Shown here: positions 1 to 10,439 of the stretch, one piece after another
Layout of the letters: every line of letters begins with the position of its first letter
How positions within the stretch are numbered: the stretch's first letter is position 1
DNA from: Ricordea florida
Taxonomy: Eukaryota > Cnidaria > Anthozoa > Corallimorpharia > Ricordeidae
Length of the DNA stretch: 64,000 nucleotides
Reading direction: 5' to 3'
Assembly: GCA_949710005.1 (NCBI GenBank)
Contig: OX453274.1
Coordinates: forward strand, 32,822,714-32,886,713
Program-made: the position numbers and the translations under genes
Notes under the pieces: generated by a model
Told to the model about the DNA's origin: nothing
Database searches by the model: none
Seen by the model: the letters and a program-made list of their open reading frames with translations, nothing else

Positions 1-190
1 AACTTTCTGCTGCTTCGCAGAGAATTCTATCATGAATTTCTTCAAAGAAAATGTTTTTCGCCATCTCTTAGAGAATTGTCGAGTGGAGGTAATGTGGCGA
101 AAAACAATAAAACACGCTTTTTCTATGTTTTATACTCTGATAAAACATAGGTTTTTGACCAATCAGAGCGCGCGTAAGAACGTAGCTAAA
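1..190. other. Gene-free left edge
   Basis: No coding sequence is supported here. The segment ends in a perfect hairpin followed by a CCAAT/GCGCGC stretch (see 123-175), a combination that recurs at 46510 and 58048. Otherwise nothing recognisable. Confidence 0.5.
123..175. repeat. Hairpin plus CCAATCAG-GCGCGC module
   Basis: An 11-bp perfect stem (123-133 with 140-150, loop ACTCTG) is followed by TTTTTGACCAATCAGAG and GCGCGCGT. Two further loci (46510-46562, 58048-58098) have the same layout with a different stem sequence. It looks like the end of a recurrent short element or a promoter-like module; the function is not known to me. Confidence 0.5.
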
Positions 191-539
191 TTGAAAAATT
201 AAACGAGACTTACCTGTAAGTTGAAGTTTGATTGGAATTCTATGAGTCACCTACTGCAACAAGGGATCACAGGAGATTGCATCACGCATGCGCACGTCAG
301 TTTTTGAAGCTCGAATGTGGATGTCGTAATATTGCAGCAGTGAAGATAGCATCATTGTTATCATGGGCAATAAACATAACTGCTGTGTAAGTGGCCAATG
401 TGTCGATCAGTCAAACAACATTGGCTTGGGTTGGGTAAATAATCCCATGGGTGGGCATGTGATCCCTTGTTGCAGTAGGTGACTCATAGAATTCCAATCA
501 AACTTCAACTTACAGGTTAAGTCTCGTTTAATTTTTCAA
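191..539. repeat. 80-bp inverted repeat, DIRS-terminus related
   Basis: Bases 191-270 and 460-539 are near-perfect reverse complements (one inserted base) around a 190-bp spacer. Just inside the left arm, 272-303 resembles the start of the DIRS element at the far side (complement of about 41917-41952, containing CACGCATGCGCACGTCAG). I read this as a second, diverged pair of DIRS-type terminal sequences abutting the element, possibly a non-autonomous relative. The right arm runs directly into the DIRS terminal repeat at 538. Confidence 0.6.
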
Positions 540-577
540 TTCTATTTCGTCACCACTGCCACAGGGATCCCATGAGA
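538..577. repeat. DIRS inverted terminal repeat, distal end
   Basis: It begins AATTCTATTTCGTCACC and ends CATGAGA, and is the exact reverse complement of 41951-41990. DIRS elements have inverted termini instead of LTRs. Confidence 0.8.
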
Positions 578-770
578 CTTTAAAGCCCAGACATATACAT
601 GAGAAAAGGAACAGTATAGAGGATAACACAACTGAAATTGAATTGCAATTTAGGTACAAGATAGCAATAGAAATAGTAAAAACTGGCATGAACATGTACA
701 GTATGCCATGGAAGCATTGAAAGAACCTAATCATTGTCAGACAACCAGTAGTTCGTAAATACAGCTGCAT

Positions 771-1871
771 TTAAGCAATGTTTAACACAGATGTGGCAAA
801 ACCACCAGTCTCTTGAGAGGGTTTGTTGTAAAATCTATCAAATGTTCTTTCTGAAGACCAGCCAGCTATCTCTAGAATTTCCTTGATTGGAACACATGCT
901 GACTTAGCTTTTGATGTGGCTGCTGCTCTTGTACTGTGAGGTTTAAAGGTGTTGATATCAATACCAGCACTGGCCATGACAGAGTGGATCCACCGTGATA
1001 TGGTGTCTCTGGAGGCTTGGTGATGTGGTTTCGTGTGTGTGACAAAAAGCTTGGTTTCAGTTCCTCTCAAAGAGGTTGTTCTCTCTAAATAGGCTTTCAG
1101 GTGAGTAAATACACAAAGCGATGAATCTAAAGGGTAGGCGTGCAAAACCACTGAAGGCACCTTGTACCCTGGTCTGCTCTGTTTAATGTGACCTGGTAAA
1201 GCAAACTCAAAGAAGGTTTCCCTTTCTTTCATAAACTGAATGTCTAACATATGAAGGCTTTGTCCCCTTTGTGCAGAGACAAGTGCGATTAACACTGCTA
1301 GCTTAAGAGTCAACAATTTAAGACTTGATTCTGCTGGTTTAGGCAATGATGACAAGTACGTCAGAACTGGGTTCACATCCCATGTAGTATGGTATCGTGG
1401 TATAGGTGGGTTGGTCTTATAAATGCCTTTCATGAAGCGGCATACAATCGGGTGACTCCCTATGTTCACATTGTTATTCGGTAGAATGATGGCTGATAAA
1501 GCACTCCTTGCAGTGTTTATAGTTGTGTACGAAAGTCCTTGTTCGTGCAAGCTGACTAAAAAGTCCAATACTGTGTGCAAAGGAGGATCGTATGAACTGA
1601 CTTCCCGTTTAGAGCAAAATTCATGCCATCTCTCTACATATGATGTGTACTGTTTCTTGGTACCAGCTGTCCAAGACTGTAGGATGATGTCGGTAGCTTT
1701 GTTTGAAATTGCTCTCTGTTGGAAGGATTTCCTGAGACTTTGCAGGCCATCAATTGCAGTCGTTTGCTGAGAGGGTGAACTGCATTGCTGTGAGGCAGAG
1801 TTAGAAGGTAGTCGGACTGAGGAAGGCCTAATGGCTGATCCATCAGAAGGTTTAGTAGAATGGTGAACCAA
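771..1871 (-). CDS. DIRS tyrosine recombinase
   Basis: A 366-residue tyrosine recombinase, the integration enzyme of DIRS elements, which inserts a circular DNA intermediate without target duplication. The C-terminal catalytic pattern is visible: the first Arg in SAQRGQSL, the HxxR box in KPHSTRAA, and the nucleophilic Tyr in TFDRFYNK. The N-terminal half resembles a core-binding domain (WxxGTKKQYTSYVERWHEF). The 5' part overlaps the end of the RT-RNase H frame (1634-1871) in another frame, as is usual in this group. The reading frame is intact, so this is the best-preserved gene of the element, although the neighbouring polymerase is broken. Confidence 0.88.
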   Translation of the reverse strand: MVHHSTKPSDGSAIRPSSVRLPSNSASQQCSSPSQQTTAIDGLQSLRKSFQQRAISNKATDIILQSWTAGTKKQYTSYVERWHEFCSKREVSSYDPPLHTVLDFLVSLHEQGLSYTTINTARSALSAIILPNNNVNIGSHPIVCRFMKGIYKTNPPIPRYHTTWDVNPVLTYLSSLPKPAESSLKLLTLKLAVLIALVSAQRGQSLHMLDIQFMKERETFFEFALPGHIKQSRPGYKVPSVVLHAYPLDSSLCVFTHLKAYLERTTSLRGTETKLFVTHTKPHHQASRDTISRWIHSVMASAGIDINTFKPHSTRAAATSKAKSACVPIKEILEIAGWSSERTFDRFYNKPSQETGGFATSVLNIA

Positions 1872-3670
1872 GGTTGTGTTATCCAGATTGGGACTACGAG
1901 AACTCCTGTTGATTGGTCCTGTTCGATCTTCTGTAAGCAGGTTGCAATGAGGCTGAATGGAGGGAATACATAAAAGAAGTGAGGTTTCCAGTCCATGAGA
2001 AAAGCATTAATAAACTTTGCCCCAGGGTCAGGTCTCCATGATACATAAAGAGGTACTTTAAAATTAAGTCTGGAGGCAAATAAATCAATATCAAACATGT
2101 CCCACTGTTCTTTTATAGTATTAAAAACCTACTGAGATAAGGACCATTCAGTAGACCCTTTAAGCACTCGAGACTCTTTGTCAGCCTCAGTATTTTGAGA
2201 TCCTGGAACATGGGTGGCACTGAGCCAGATGTTGTGGTTAATGCACCATTCCCATATCAAAGTTGCCATGCTATTACATGCAAGTGATTTAATGCCCCCC
2301 ATTGCAGCGGTGTATGCTACAGCAGTGGTGTTGTCAGACTGGACAAGAATATGTTTCCCAGTATAGGCACTGCAAAGGGATTTTAGGCCCATCAAGACAG
2401 CTTTCGTTTCAAGATAATTAATGTGATAGTTCCGCTCCTCAAGGCTCCAAAAACCCCTAGTAGAAATGTCTCCACAAACTGCTCCCCAGCCTAAATTTGA
2501 TGCATCTGTAGTCAAAATCAGCTCAGGGTTTCCATGGCTTATTGCTCTGGAGGAGGTTAAGACATTGTCCACCCACCATGTCAGTTCTGTCCTAGATTGG
2601 AGAGACAAGGTCATAAGGGAATCAAACTTTCCCTTGCTTTCCCGCAATGCAGAAATTTTATCACGTTCCAAGTGTCTGTAGTGCAACTCTGCAAATTCTA
2701 CAGCTGGAAAGCTTGATACAAGAAAGCCTATAACCTGGGCGACAGTGCGAATAGTGACTGTTTTCTGGCGTAGCAAATCTTCACAAGCAGATTTGACCTT
2801 AATTGCTTTGGCATCAGTGAGAGTGACCGTCATAGTGACACTGTCCAATACAAAACCAAGAAATGCTATTTTCTGTTAGGGTTGGAGCACTGACTTCACA
2901 GGATGTACAGTAAATCCAAGATCATTGAACAGGTTAACAGTATCAACAATATTACATTGACATGAGATAAAAGTCTGCCCAATAAGTAAGGAGTCATCGA
3001 TATGTCCCATACAGGTATGTCCAAAGGAACGAAGACAGGCATAAACTGGTTTAAGGATTTTTGTAAAAATCCTTGGGGCAGATGACAAACCATTAGGTAA
3101 ACAAGTGAACTGGTAGTGCTTCCCCTTCCATTCAAACATAAGGAATTTTCTGTCTTCTGCAGCTATGGGGATGGAATAGTAAGCATCTTTAAGATCAACC
3201 GATGCCATGAAACATCCTGGTCGGATAAGCTTAAGGGCAGTGCGGAAAGTATCCATTTTAAAATAATGGTAATCCACGTATTCATTTAGTGGCTTCAAAT
3301 TAAGTATCAGCCTATGTGTACCATCCTTTTTAGGACGGATAAAAATATTTGAAATAAAATTGTCAGGCCCTTGTTTGGTCAACACAATAACCCCTTTATT
3401 CAGGAGTTTGGCAATTTCTGCATCAATAATCCGGGTCTCAGTTAATGAGAAGTGGATCTTATTAGGTTTTACCATCTGAGTTGGATATTGCCCCTCAAAC
3501 TCTATATGATGATGTTTTATGGCATCCAAGATCATTGGGTCATTAGTCAATGATTCCCAATTTGACAGATGGTTTTTCACTTGACCTGCTCTAAAGAGTT
3601 GAGTTCTCTTGTGCAGGTTGTCTATGTTAGCACTTGTAAAACGATTATTTACCTGTATTGTAGGTGTCAC
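1634..3670 (-). pseudogene. DIRS reverse transcriptase-RNase H polyprotein, two in-frame stops
   Basis: One minus-strand frame carries three pieces. An RT (3670-2876) has LLNKGVIV, RLILNLKPLNEY, SVDLKDAYYSIPI, LPNGLSSAP and the catalytic HIDDSLL box. An RNase H (2848-2129) has acidic residues in LTTDAS, LETKA and VQSDNTT. A C-terminal domain (2098-1634) has the DIRS-typical DLFASRLN and FPPFSLI motifs. The frame is closed by TAA at 2876-2878 and TAG at 2129-2131, so the protein cannot be made in one piece without readthrough. The start ATG overlaps the gag stop in an ATGA arrangement at 3670-3667. Confidence 0.85.
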
Positions 3671-4113
3671 TGGGTCTTTTGAGTATTCTTTTGGTTGTTC
3701 TCCCTTGTCTGGGTTGATGCCCGGCCGTGCCCTAAAAAAGGGCGACGCTTGAACGCATTGAAACGGGAGTTTTGTGGCCGCTCATATGGTTTAGGGCGGT
3801 GGTTCCTAAATTTCGAGGCTCTGGCTGCGTAGCTTGAGCCATTGGAAGCTCTCTGCATTTGTTGTCCCACTCTCTTCACCTCCGACATTTCTTTGAGGTG
3901 CTTTGATAAATCATCACCAAATAATTTGGTTGACGGTTTTATTTCCTCCTTACACAATCTCGTGTAGGGTGGGTTCAAGTCGGGCTTGATTATTTCCCGT
4001 CTTTTCATGTTCAGCTTCCAATTTGCATGGCCAAAGAGGGCAATGCTGTCCATCACGTGAGTTAGGATTTCCCGCGCGTCAACATTCTTCGCGCTGTGAA
4101 TATCCTTGATTAG
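3667..4113 (-). pseudogene. DIRS gag, C-terminal part
   Basis: The frame is open from the insertion junction to TGA at 3667-3669. It encodes a basic Arg/Lys/Asn-rich tail (RASKFRNHRPKPYERPQN and similar) that would suit nucleic-acid binding. Upstream of the first internal Met the frame stays open to the TAG duplication at 4111-4113. There it stops matching DIRS and becomes the end of element X. The N-terminal part lies at 41158-41799. Confidence 0.75.
4111..4113. repeat. Target-site duplication TAG, left copy
   Basis: TAG here and at 41155-41157 flank everything inserted in the DIRS gag gene. Removing one copy and the insert restores a continuous gag reading frame, which is why I take the whole 37 kb as one nested insertion. 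Confidence 0.7.
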
Positions 4114-4231
4114 TATATACTAAAACAGTGGATAGCGTTGAAGGTGCGCTCTGATTGGCTAGTCAAACTCCGAATATGCTGTGCTATTTACCTCCGAGCA
4201 ACTTGCGAATTTTTCGCTCCGCCGCGCGAAT

Positions 4232-4343
4232 ATGGCGGCCCGGTTTGTATGTATGACAAGCGAAGAAATCATCCAAATTAACAACGAAGCAGTCCCTGGA
4301 AACTTCAAGAAAGCGACTAAATTTGGCTTGGCCGTGTTCAGAG
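4232..4343 (+). pseudogene. KIAA1958-like first exon
   Basis: ATG at 4232 opens 37 codons followed by a GT donor (GTAATG at 4344). The product contains TSEEIIQ and FKKATKFGLAVFR. This pattern is typical of the N-terminal part of KIAA1958/QRICH1/ZMYM-like proteins, which belong to the Crypton-derived DUF3504 group (family recalled from memory). The rest of such a protein is not present except for the segment at 35712. Both Polintons sit in the intron that follows. Confidence 0.5.
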
Positions 4344-4452
4344 GTAATGGCTTATGTTTTTAACCCGGAGTTTAGCGGTGAAAAGCAACGAGAAAGGTTT
4401 TGTTTACAAATGCAAATGAATCTTGCATAACCAAATTTGATGTCGCTTGTTT

Positions 4453-4457
4453 ACTTG
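4453..4457. repeat. Target-site duplication ACTTG of Polinton P1, left copy
   Basis: ACTTG directly precedes the TIR of P1. The matching copy is at 35677-35681, displaced by the insertion of P2 into the very end of P1. Confidence 0.85.
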
Positions 4458-5118
4458 TGATGTGTATTTATGGGGGTGCTGGCACATTTTTTATTCTAAT
4501 TTCATTCTAATTTTGTTAAGCCTTCATAAAACCTTCATCAAACATACCAGGGGCTGAGTGCACCAAACCCTCAACAAGCATTCACCAATCCTTCACCAAT
4601 CCTTCACCAATCCTTCACCAATCCTTCGCCAAGCCTATACCAAACCATAGCTAATCTGATGCAAAACCAATGTGAATATGATACGCGATGCTGGCACATT
4701 TTTGTTCTAATTTTTATTCTAATTATTTTTTAAAGATTTTATAAGTTTTGCTAGCACATTTCAACAAACTTTTGCCAAAAATTTCATAAAACTTTCCAGG
4801 TATGTTGCGCACCAAGCCTTTACCAAAATTGATGTTAGTATGATGTGAGGCGCTGACACATTTTCATTACCTAGGTATAAAGCCTATACAAAGCATATAC
4901 AAAGCCTATGTGAAATCAACGCAGAGCTGACTTAATAACTTCGCCCAGCACATTTAATTAAAATTTCATTAAACTTTTCATAGGAAGAGCGTAATAATAT
5001 ATTAATGTTTAGATAATTTGTTGAAAAATTTTGTTAAAATGATGAAGCGCGGATCCAGCACATTTAATAAATATTTAAAAAAAAAATAGATTTAAAGAAA
5101 GAAAAATAATTATAGAAT
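4458..5118 (+). repeat. P1 left terminal inverted repeat
   Basis: 661 bp, starting TGATGTGTATTTATGGGGG. It contains about six copies of a motif related to GCTGGCACATTT/CCAGCACATTTAAT (4478, 4690, 4750, 4852, 4944, 5053) and a run of the 11-bp unit ATCCTTCACCA at about 4585-4625. Such subterminal repeats are candidates for integrase or replication-protein binding. Confidence 0.9.
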
Positions 5119-5139
5119 AAGAATAATTAATAAACAAAA

Positions 5140-8100
5140 ATGGAGCAACAATTACGAAGATTAAATGTTGTGCAATTGAAATCGTTAGCTAGATGGTATG
5201 ATATTCCAGGACGTTCTTATTTTAATAAAAGAGAATTTGTTCAAGAGTTGAGTAATATTCCTGAAGTAATTAATAATATTCAACAAATTATTACTAATAT
5301 TGCGGGTATTGTTAATGAGCTACATAATACGCCAATGAGGCCAAGAGATCAACCAAATTTAGCTCTTCCAATACCGAATATTGTTCCACAACAAATAAGA
5401 CCCGCAAATCAACCAAATTTGCCACCTTTAACTATTCCTCAACCAATGCCTGGTATGCAACCTGGTTCACCAGATCGATTTAATCCAGATAGTCCTCCAC
5501 CAGGTCCACCACCACCTAATCGCCGAGGAAGAGCTCCACCAGACCCACCCCCGCAAAATATTAATAAAATAAAACAAAAAAGACCCCCACCGCCAAAACC
5601 AACACGCCCTCCACCCCCCATTCCAATAAAAAAAGATGCGATTAAAAATACAAAACAAACTCCTTTTGTGGGAAATGTATTAAACAAGTTTTGGAATTTT
5701 GTAAAACCATATATTCCTAAAAAAGTAAAAAATAAAGCAGAAGAATTAGCTAAAAATTTTATAGAAAGATATAAAAAAGTAAATAAACCCAAAGAAATAA
5801 AACCACCACCTAAAAGAGATTATGAGAAGGAAGGCGCAAGACCAAAAATATTAAAAAAATTAAAAAGAAATGAGGAAAAAGAAATTGCAGAAGATTTTAC
5901 ACCAAGGGAATATGAATCAGCTATTAATGGTAATTATATAAGCTATAGAATTGAAGGAAAAGAAAAGATTGATGAAAAGACATTCTTACATAAAATAAAA
6001 CCAAAAGTTATAGATTTACTTAGAAAGAGAGTTGAATCACAAAAATCATTAAAGGTTAAATTTATATTTTCATGCAGATTCTGGAAATATAATCCTGATA
6101 AATTTTTTGGCCGCGATTTATGTGATAGACCCTTTCCTTCTGAAAAATCAGAAATTGTTCTTGAAGCAACAGATTTATCAGAATTATTTGATAGACTAAC
6201 AAATCAACAACTTATATCATTTGAAAATTTTTTAAATAATGGATCTGGTTGGAAATTTGAACGCGTACTATTCTTTGACATTTTCATAGATCGTTTTGTT
6301 CCACTTTTAGGCGGATCTTATATTCAATTACCAAAAGAATTGTTAAACAGGAATGCTCTTATTAACCTCAAGAATTATGATAATGAATGTTTCAAGTGGT
6401 GTGTAACACGGGCTGTTTATCCAGCTGATAAAAATCCACAAAGAATAACTAAAGAATTGATAGAACAATCAAAGAATTTTAATTGGAATGGAATTAATTT
6501 TCCCACTTCATTACAAGATGTTGTTAATTTTGAAAACCAAAATGATTATGATATTGCTATATATGGATATGATGAAAAAATAGGAGTATATCCTATAAAA
6601 AGAAGTAGTAAACGGGGATTTAAATTGATTAGATTACTTTTATTAACAGAAGAAACAAATGAAGAAAATAAAGATGAAGAGATAAATAAGCACTTTGTTT
6701 TAATAAAGAATATTAGTGCGCTTATACGCAGGCAAGTTACTAAACGTAAATGTAAGTTGTACTTTTGTGATAATTGTTTGCACCATTTTCATTTAAAAAG
6801 CTCATTGGAAAAGCATGAAGGATATTGTTATTTATACAATGAAGCAAGGATTGATATGCTAAAAGATAAAGATGGCAATCCTTGTTTTATTTCTTTTAAA
6901 AATTTTGTGAAAAAAATGAGAATACCTTTTGTCGCATATGCAGATTTTGAGTGTATTTTGAAACAAATAAAAAATAATGAGCCTGTAGATAAAAGTAAAA
7001 GTTTTACAAATAAATATCAAGCACACAAACCAGTTGCATTTGGTTGTAATATTAAGAGTTTTAATGAAAAAATATGTAAATCTAAGTTTTATAGATATAC
7101 TGCAGAATCATCTGAAGATGATGTTGCACAGAAATTTGTGGAATATCTAGAAAAAGAATTTAAGGAAATTTATAAAAAATGTATTAGTTATAATGTAAAA
7201 AGATTCAAAAAATTTAATAATAAGAATATGACTGAAGATGAAAAAATAAACTATGAAAATGCAACTAATTGTCATATCTGTGAGAAAGAATTAGATAAAG
7301 ATAAGGTAATAGATCATTGCCATCTAACAGGAAAGTATAGAGGCGCAGCGCATAATGAATGCAATTTAAATTATAAGATTCCAAAATTCTTTCCTGTAAT
7401 TATTCACAATTTATCAGGATATGATGCTCATCTATTTATTAATAATCTTGCTAAAACAGAAGGTAAAATAAAAATAATACCAAATAATGAGGAAAAGTAT
7501 ATTTCTTTCTCGAAAGAGATTGTAGTTGACACCTATAAGGATAAAGAAACTGGTGAGATGATAGATGTTAAGAGAGATATCAGATTCATAGATTCATTAA
7601 GATTTATGCAATCAAGTCTTGATAGTTTGTCTAGTAATCTTACTAAATGTGGAAAGTGTGATGTTTGTAAAGGTGTAATAAAAGGAAGGTGTCTTAATCA
7701 ATTAGATAAAAACTTACATGAAATTACAAAGTATTTTGAAGGCGAAGAATTAAAGTTATTATTGAGAAAGGGAGTATTCCCATATGATTGGCTTGATGAT
7801 TTTGATAAATTAAACGAAACCCAACTTCCACCAAAGGAAGCTTTTTACTCAAAACTTAGAGGTGAAGATATTTCAGATGAAGATTATGAACATGCAAAAA
7901 AGGTATGGGAAACTTTTAATATGAAAACAATGCGAGATTACCTTAATCTATATCTCCAGTCTGATGTGTTATTATTAGCTGATGTTTTTGAAAACTTTAG
8001 AGATGTTTGTCAAACAAATTATGGTTTGGACCCTGCTTGGTATTATACAGCACCCGGACTAGCTTGGGATGCAATGTTAAAGTTAACCAAAATTGAATTG

Positions 8101-9462
8101 GAGATGATAATCGACATTGATATGTTAATTATGATTGAGAAAGGTGTTAGAGGCGGTATAGCTCAAATATCAAACAGATATGCTAAAGCAAATAACCCAT
8201 ACATGAAAGAATATGATCCTAAAATGGTTACAAATTATATACAATATCTAGATGCAAATAATTTATATGGTGGGTCAATGAGTAAACCACTGCCTACTCA
8301 TGGTTTAAGATGGATGACTAAAGAAGAGCTAACAAATTGGAAAAATATGCCTTGTATATTAGAGGTTGATTTAAAATATCCAAAACGTCTTCATGATTTA
8401 CATAGTGATTATCCGCTTGCCCCAGAAAGAATTAAGGTTAATAGAGTTGAGAAATTGATACCAACCCTAAATAATAAAAAGAAATATGTAGTTCACCATG
8501 AAACACTAAAAAAATATGAAAGTTTAGGATTAGAAGTAAAAGATATTCATAGAGGAATTACATTTAAAGAGTCTGCATGGTTAAAACCATATATTGATTT
8601 GAATACAAAATTAAGAGCTCAAGCAAAGAATGATTTTGAAAAAGATTTCTTCAAGTTAATGAATAACTCTGTATTTGGTAAAACAATGGAAAATCTTAGA
8701 AAAAGAGCAGATATAAGATTAGTAACAAATGAGAAAGATGCAAGAAAATTAATATCAAAAGCAAACTATAATCGCCGTACTATTTTTTCTGAAAATCTTA
8801 TGGCTGTTCATATGAATAGAACACATATAAAATACAATAAACCTATTTACTTAGGAATGTGTATTTTAGATTTAAGTAAAGAAATAATGTATGACTTTCA
8901 TTATAATTATATTAAACCAAAATATGGTGATAAAGCTAAATTACTTATGACAGATACAGATAGTCTTGTATATGATATAGAAACAGGGGATTTCTATAAG
9001 GATATAAGTCTAGATATCAGAGAAAAATTTGACACTAGTAATTATCCTAAAAATCATCCATCAGGAATTGAGGTTGGTGTGAACAAAAAAGTAATTGGTA
9101 AGTTTAAAGATGAAGCTGGTGGAAAAATAATAACCGAATTTGTTGGTCTACGAGCTAAGCTATACGCTTTCAGGACAGATGATGGTGAAGAGGAAAAAAA
9201 GGATAAAGGAATAAAGAAATCAGTTATAGAAAAGGGAATAAAATTTGATGATTATAAGGAATGTTTGGATAGCAAAGCAAAGCAGATGACAGAAATGCCA
9301 GTAATAAGAAGTTATAAGCATTTTGTTTATACCGAAACTGTTAATAAAGTTGCACTATCTGCTGATGATGATAAGAGAATCATTCAAGAAGATGGAATAC
9401 ATACTCTGCCATATGGTCATTATCTAACTAAAACAGAATTAGGAGGTAACTGCGTTTCATAA
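5140..9462 (+). CDS. POLB: Protein-primed family B DNA polymerase (P1)
   Basis: A 1440-residue polymerase for self-replication of the element, with the TIRs presumably acting as protein-primed origins. Domains in order: a SAP-like N-terminal helix pair (LKSLARWYDIPGRS); a Pro-rich linker (about 70-165); a conserved module starting NECFKWCVTRAVYP; a C2H2-like finger (about 540-565); exonuclease motif DFE near residue 602; an HNH/endonuclease-VII-like Cys/His insert (711-745); polymerase motif A (DANNLYG, near 1038), motif B (NNSVFGKT, near 1176) and motif C (DTDS, near 1272). All catalytic acids are present. The 3' end overlaps INT by 43 bp on the other strand. It has no late box at the usual spacing (TTTAAAGAA is 49 nt upstream), fitting an early gene. 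Confidence 0.95.
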   Translation: MEQQLRRLNVVQLKSLARWYDIPGRSYFNKREFVQELSNIPEVINNIQQIITNIAGIVNELHNTPMRPRDQPNLALPIPNIVPQQIRPANQPNLPPLTIPQPMPGMQPGSPDRFNPDSPPPGPPPPNRRGRAPPDPPPQNINKIKQKRPPPPKPTRPPPPIPIKKDAIKNTKQTPFVGNVLNKFWNFVKPYIPKKVKNKAEELAKNFIERYKKVNKPKEIKPPPKRDYEKEGARPKILKKLKRNEEKEIAEDFTPREYESAINGNYISYRIEGKEKIDEKTFLHKIKPKVIDLLRKRVESQKSLKVKFIFSCRFWKYNPDKFFGRDLCDRPFPSEKSEIVLEATDLSELFDRLTNQQLISFENFLNNGSGWKFERVLFFDIFIDRFVPLLGGSYIQLPKELLNRNALINLKNYDNECFKWCVTRAVYPADKNPQRITKELIEQSKNFNWNGINFPTSLQDVVNFENQNDYDIAIYGYDEKIGVYPIKRSSKRGFKLIRLLLLTEETNEENKDEEINKHFVLIKNISALIRRQVTKRKCKLYFCDNCLHHFHLKSSLEKHEGYCYLYNEARIDMLKDKDGNPCFISFKNFVKKMRIPFVAYADFECILKQIKNNEPVDKSKSFTNKYQAHKPVAFGCNIKSFNEKICKSKFYRYTAESSEDDVAQKFVEYLEKEFKEIYKKCISYNVKRFKKFNNKNMTEDEKINYENATNCHICEKELDKDKVIDHCHLTGKYRGAAHNECNLNYKIPKFFPVIIHNLSGYDAHLFINNLAKTEGKIKIIPNNEEKYISFSKEIVVDTYKDKETGEMIDVKRDIRFIDSLRFMQSSLDSLSSNLTKCGKCDVCKGVIKGRCLNQLDKNLHEITKYFEGEELKLLLRKGVFPYDWLDDFDKLNETQLPPKEAFYSKLRGEDISDEDYEHAKKVWETFNMKTMRDYLNLYLQSDVLLLADVFENFRDVCQTNYGLDPAWYYTAPGLAWDAMLKLTKIELEMIIDIDMLIMIEKGVRGGIAQISNRYAKANNPYMKEYDPKMVTNYIQYLDANNLYGGSMSKPLPTHGLRWMTKEELTNWKNMPCILEVDLKYPKRLHDLHSDYPLAPERIKVNRVEKLIPTLNNKKKYVVHHETLKKYESLGLEVKDIHRGITFKESAWLKPYIDLNTKLRAQAKNDFEKDFFKLMNNSVFGKTMENLRKRADIRLVTNEKDARKLISKANYNRRTIFSENLMAVHMNRTHIKYNKPIYLGMCILDLSKEIMYDFHYNYIKPKYGDKAKLLMTDTDSLVYDIETGDFYKDISLDIREKFDTSNYPKNHPSGIEVGVNKKVIGKFKDEAGGKIITEFVGLRAKLYAFRTDDGEEEKKDKGIKKSVIEKGIKFDDYKECLDSKAKQMTEMPVIRSYKHFVYTETVNKVALSADDDKRIIQEDGIHTLPYGHYLTKTELGGNCVS

Positions 9463-10406
9463 GGAATAACTTGCAATTCTTCCCTTACAAATCCACGCCT
9501 CGGGCCATCAGTCAAATAATATAAAACTGGCTGATTAGGTGAAATTATACTTTTATAAATATTATAAACTTTAATACTCCAAATAGGATCAGTTGCTCTC
9601 CTTTTTTCGCCACCTTCAAGTTCGCCGGGAAATAATAAATATCTAACGTTAACATAAGGAGACAATCTAACCTCATCAAGACCAACAACTCGGTGATATC
9701 TTTTAGTTTCAATATCAACCTCTTTCATTTTTATAGCCTTAACAGGCTCTTTACCAGTTATTCTAGTTGGTGCATTATTCAAAGTTTTCAAAATATCTGG
9801 TAATCTTTTCACCCATACTCTTGATCGTGTATCACTAATCATTTCTTGCGCATATTGATGGCTAAATAATCTTTCACCTAATATTCTGTTTGCGTTTTCT
9901 ACAAATGCTTGAGCTCTATGATTTCCAGCTTCACTTCTCTGTATTTTCACATTATGATAATTCATAAGTTTGGAAACTTCACCCATAAATTCTTTTCCAG
10001 GATCAACCATTAATGTTTTAGGATATTTTAACTTTCTAGAATATATTTTTTCAAAAGCATTTGAAATTTCCCTACTTTCTTTTGAGGTTAATGGTTCAGC
10101 ATCTTTATATCTTGATGCTACATCAACCACAACTAATGCGTATTTATATGTTTTTCTTCCAACTCTATCATGCGGTAAAAATAATAAATCTGCTTGGTGA
10201 ATATGATTTGGTTTATCCATGGTCCAGTGTGGTCTTGGAATATATTTTGGCGGTGGTAGATATATTTGCCATATTGCCTGTTTCTCTAACCATTGTTTTG
10301 CTACATCTTCACTTACTTTTGCTTTTTGTGCTAATTTAGGAATTGCAGAATATCCTTTCCAATATCCTTCAGTTGAATAATATATTTTTGATAAAGTAGA
10401 ACTCAT
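9420..10406 (-). CDS. INT: Retroviral-type integrase (P1)
   Basis: A 328-residue integrase of the Polinton/retrovirus rve fold that would insert the element DNA and create the flanking duplication. The D,D-35-E triad is visible as Asp73 (HQADLL), Asp135 (VDPGKEF) and Glu170 (FVENANR). The N-terminal part (about 10-60) looks like a helix-turn-helix. The C-terminal part has an SH3/chromo-like basic stretch. It is convergent with POLB (43-bp overlap) and divergent from the capsid gene with only 33 bp between start codons. The P2 copy is very similar. Confidence 0.95.
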   Translation of the reverse strand: MSSTLSKIYYSTEGYWKGYSAIPKLAQKAKVSEDVAKQWLEKQAIWQIYLPPPKYIPRPHWTMDKPNHIHQADLLFLPHDRVGRKTYKYALVVVDVASRYKDAEPLTSKESREISNAFEKIYSRKLKYPKTLMVDPGKEFMGEVSKLMNYHNVKIQRSEAGNHRAQAFVENANRILGERLFSHQYAQEMISDTRSRVWVKRLPDILKTLNNAPTRITGKEPVKAIKMKEVDIETKRYHRVVGLDEVRLSPYVNVRYLLFPGELEGGEKRRATDPIWSIKVYNIYKSIISPNQPVLYYLTDGPRRGFVREELQVIPYETQLPPNSVLVR

Positions 10407-10414
10407 TTAAAGAT
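10406..10414 (+). promoter_or_regulatory. Late-type box TTTAAAGAT for P1 capsid gene
   Basis: The first base is 34 nt before the capsid ATG. It overlaps the start codon of INT on the other strand. Confidence 0.6.
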
Positions 10415-10439
10415 TAACCAAAGTACCTTATAAATTACA

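Noticed and set aside
4580-4630. Run of ATCCTTCACCA units resembling a CRISPR-like array
   Set aside because: Units are 11 bp, tandem without spacers, lie in both TIRs of P1 and are in a eukaryotic context; it is a simple tandem repeat.
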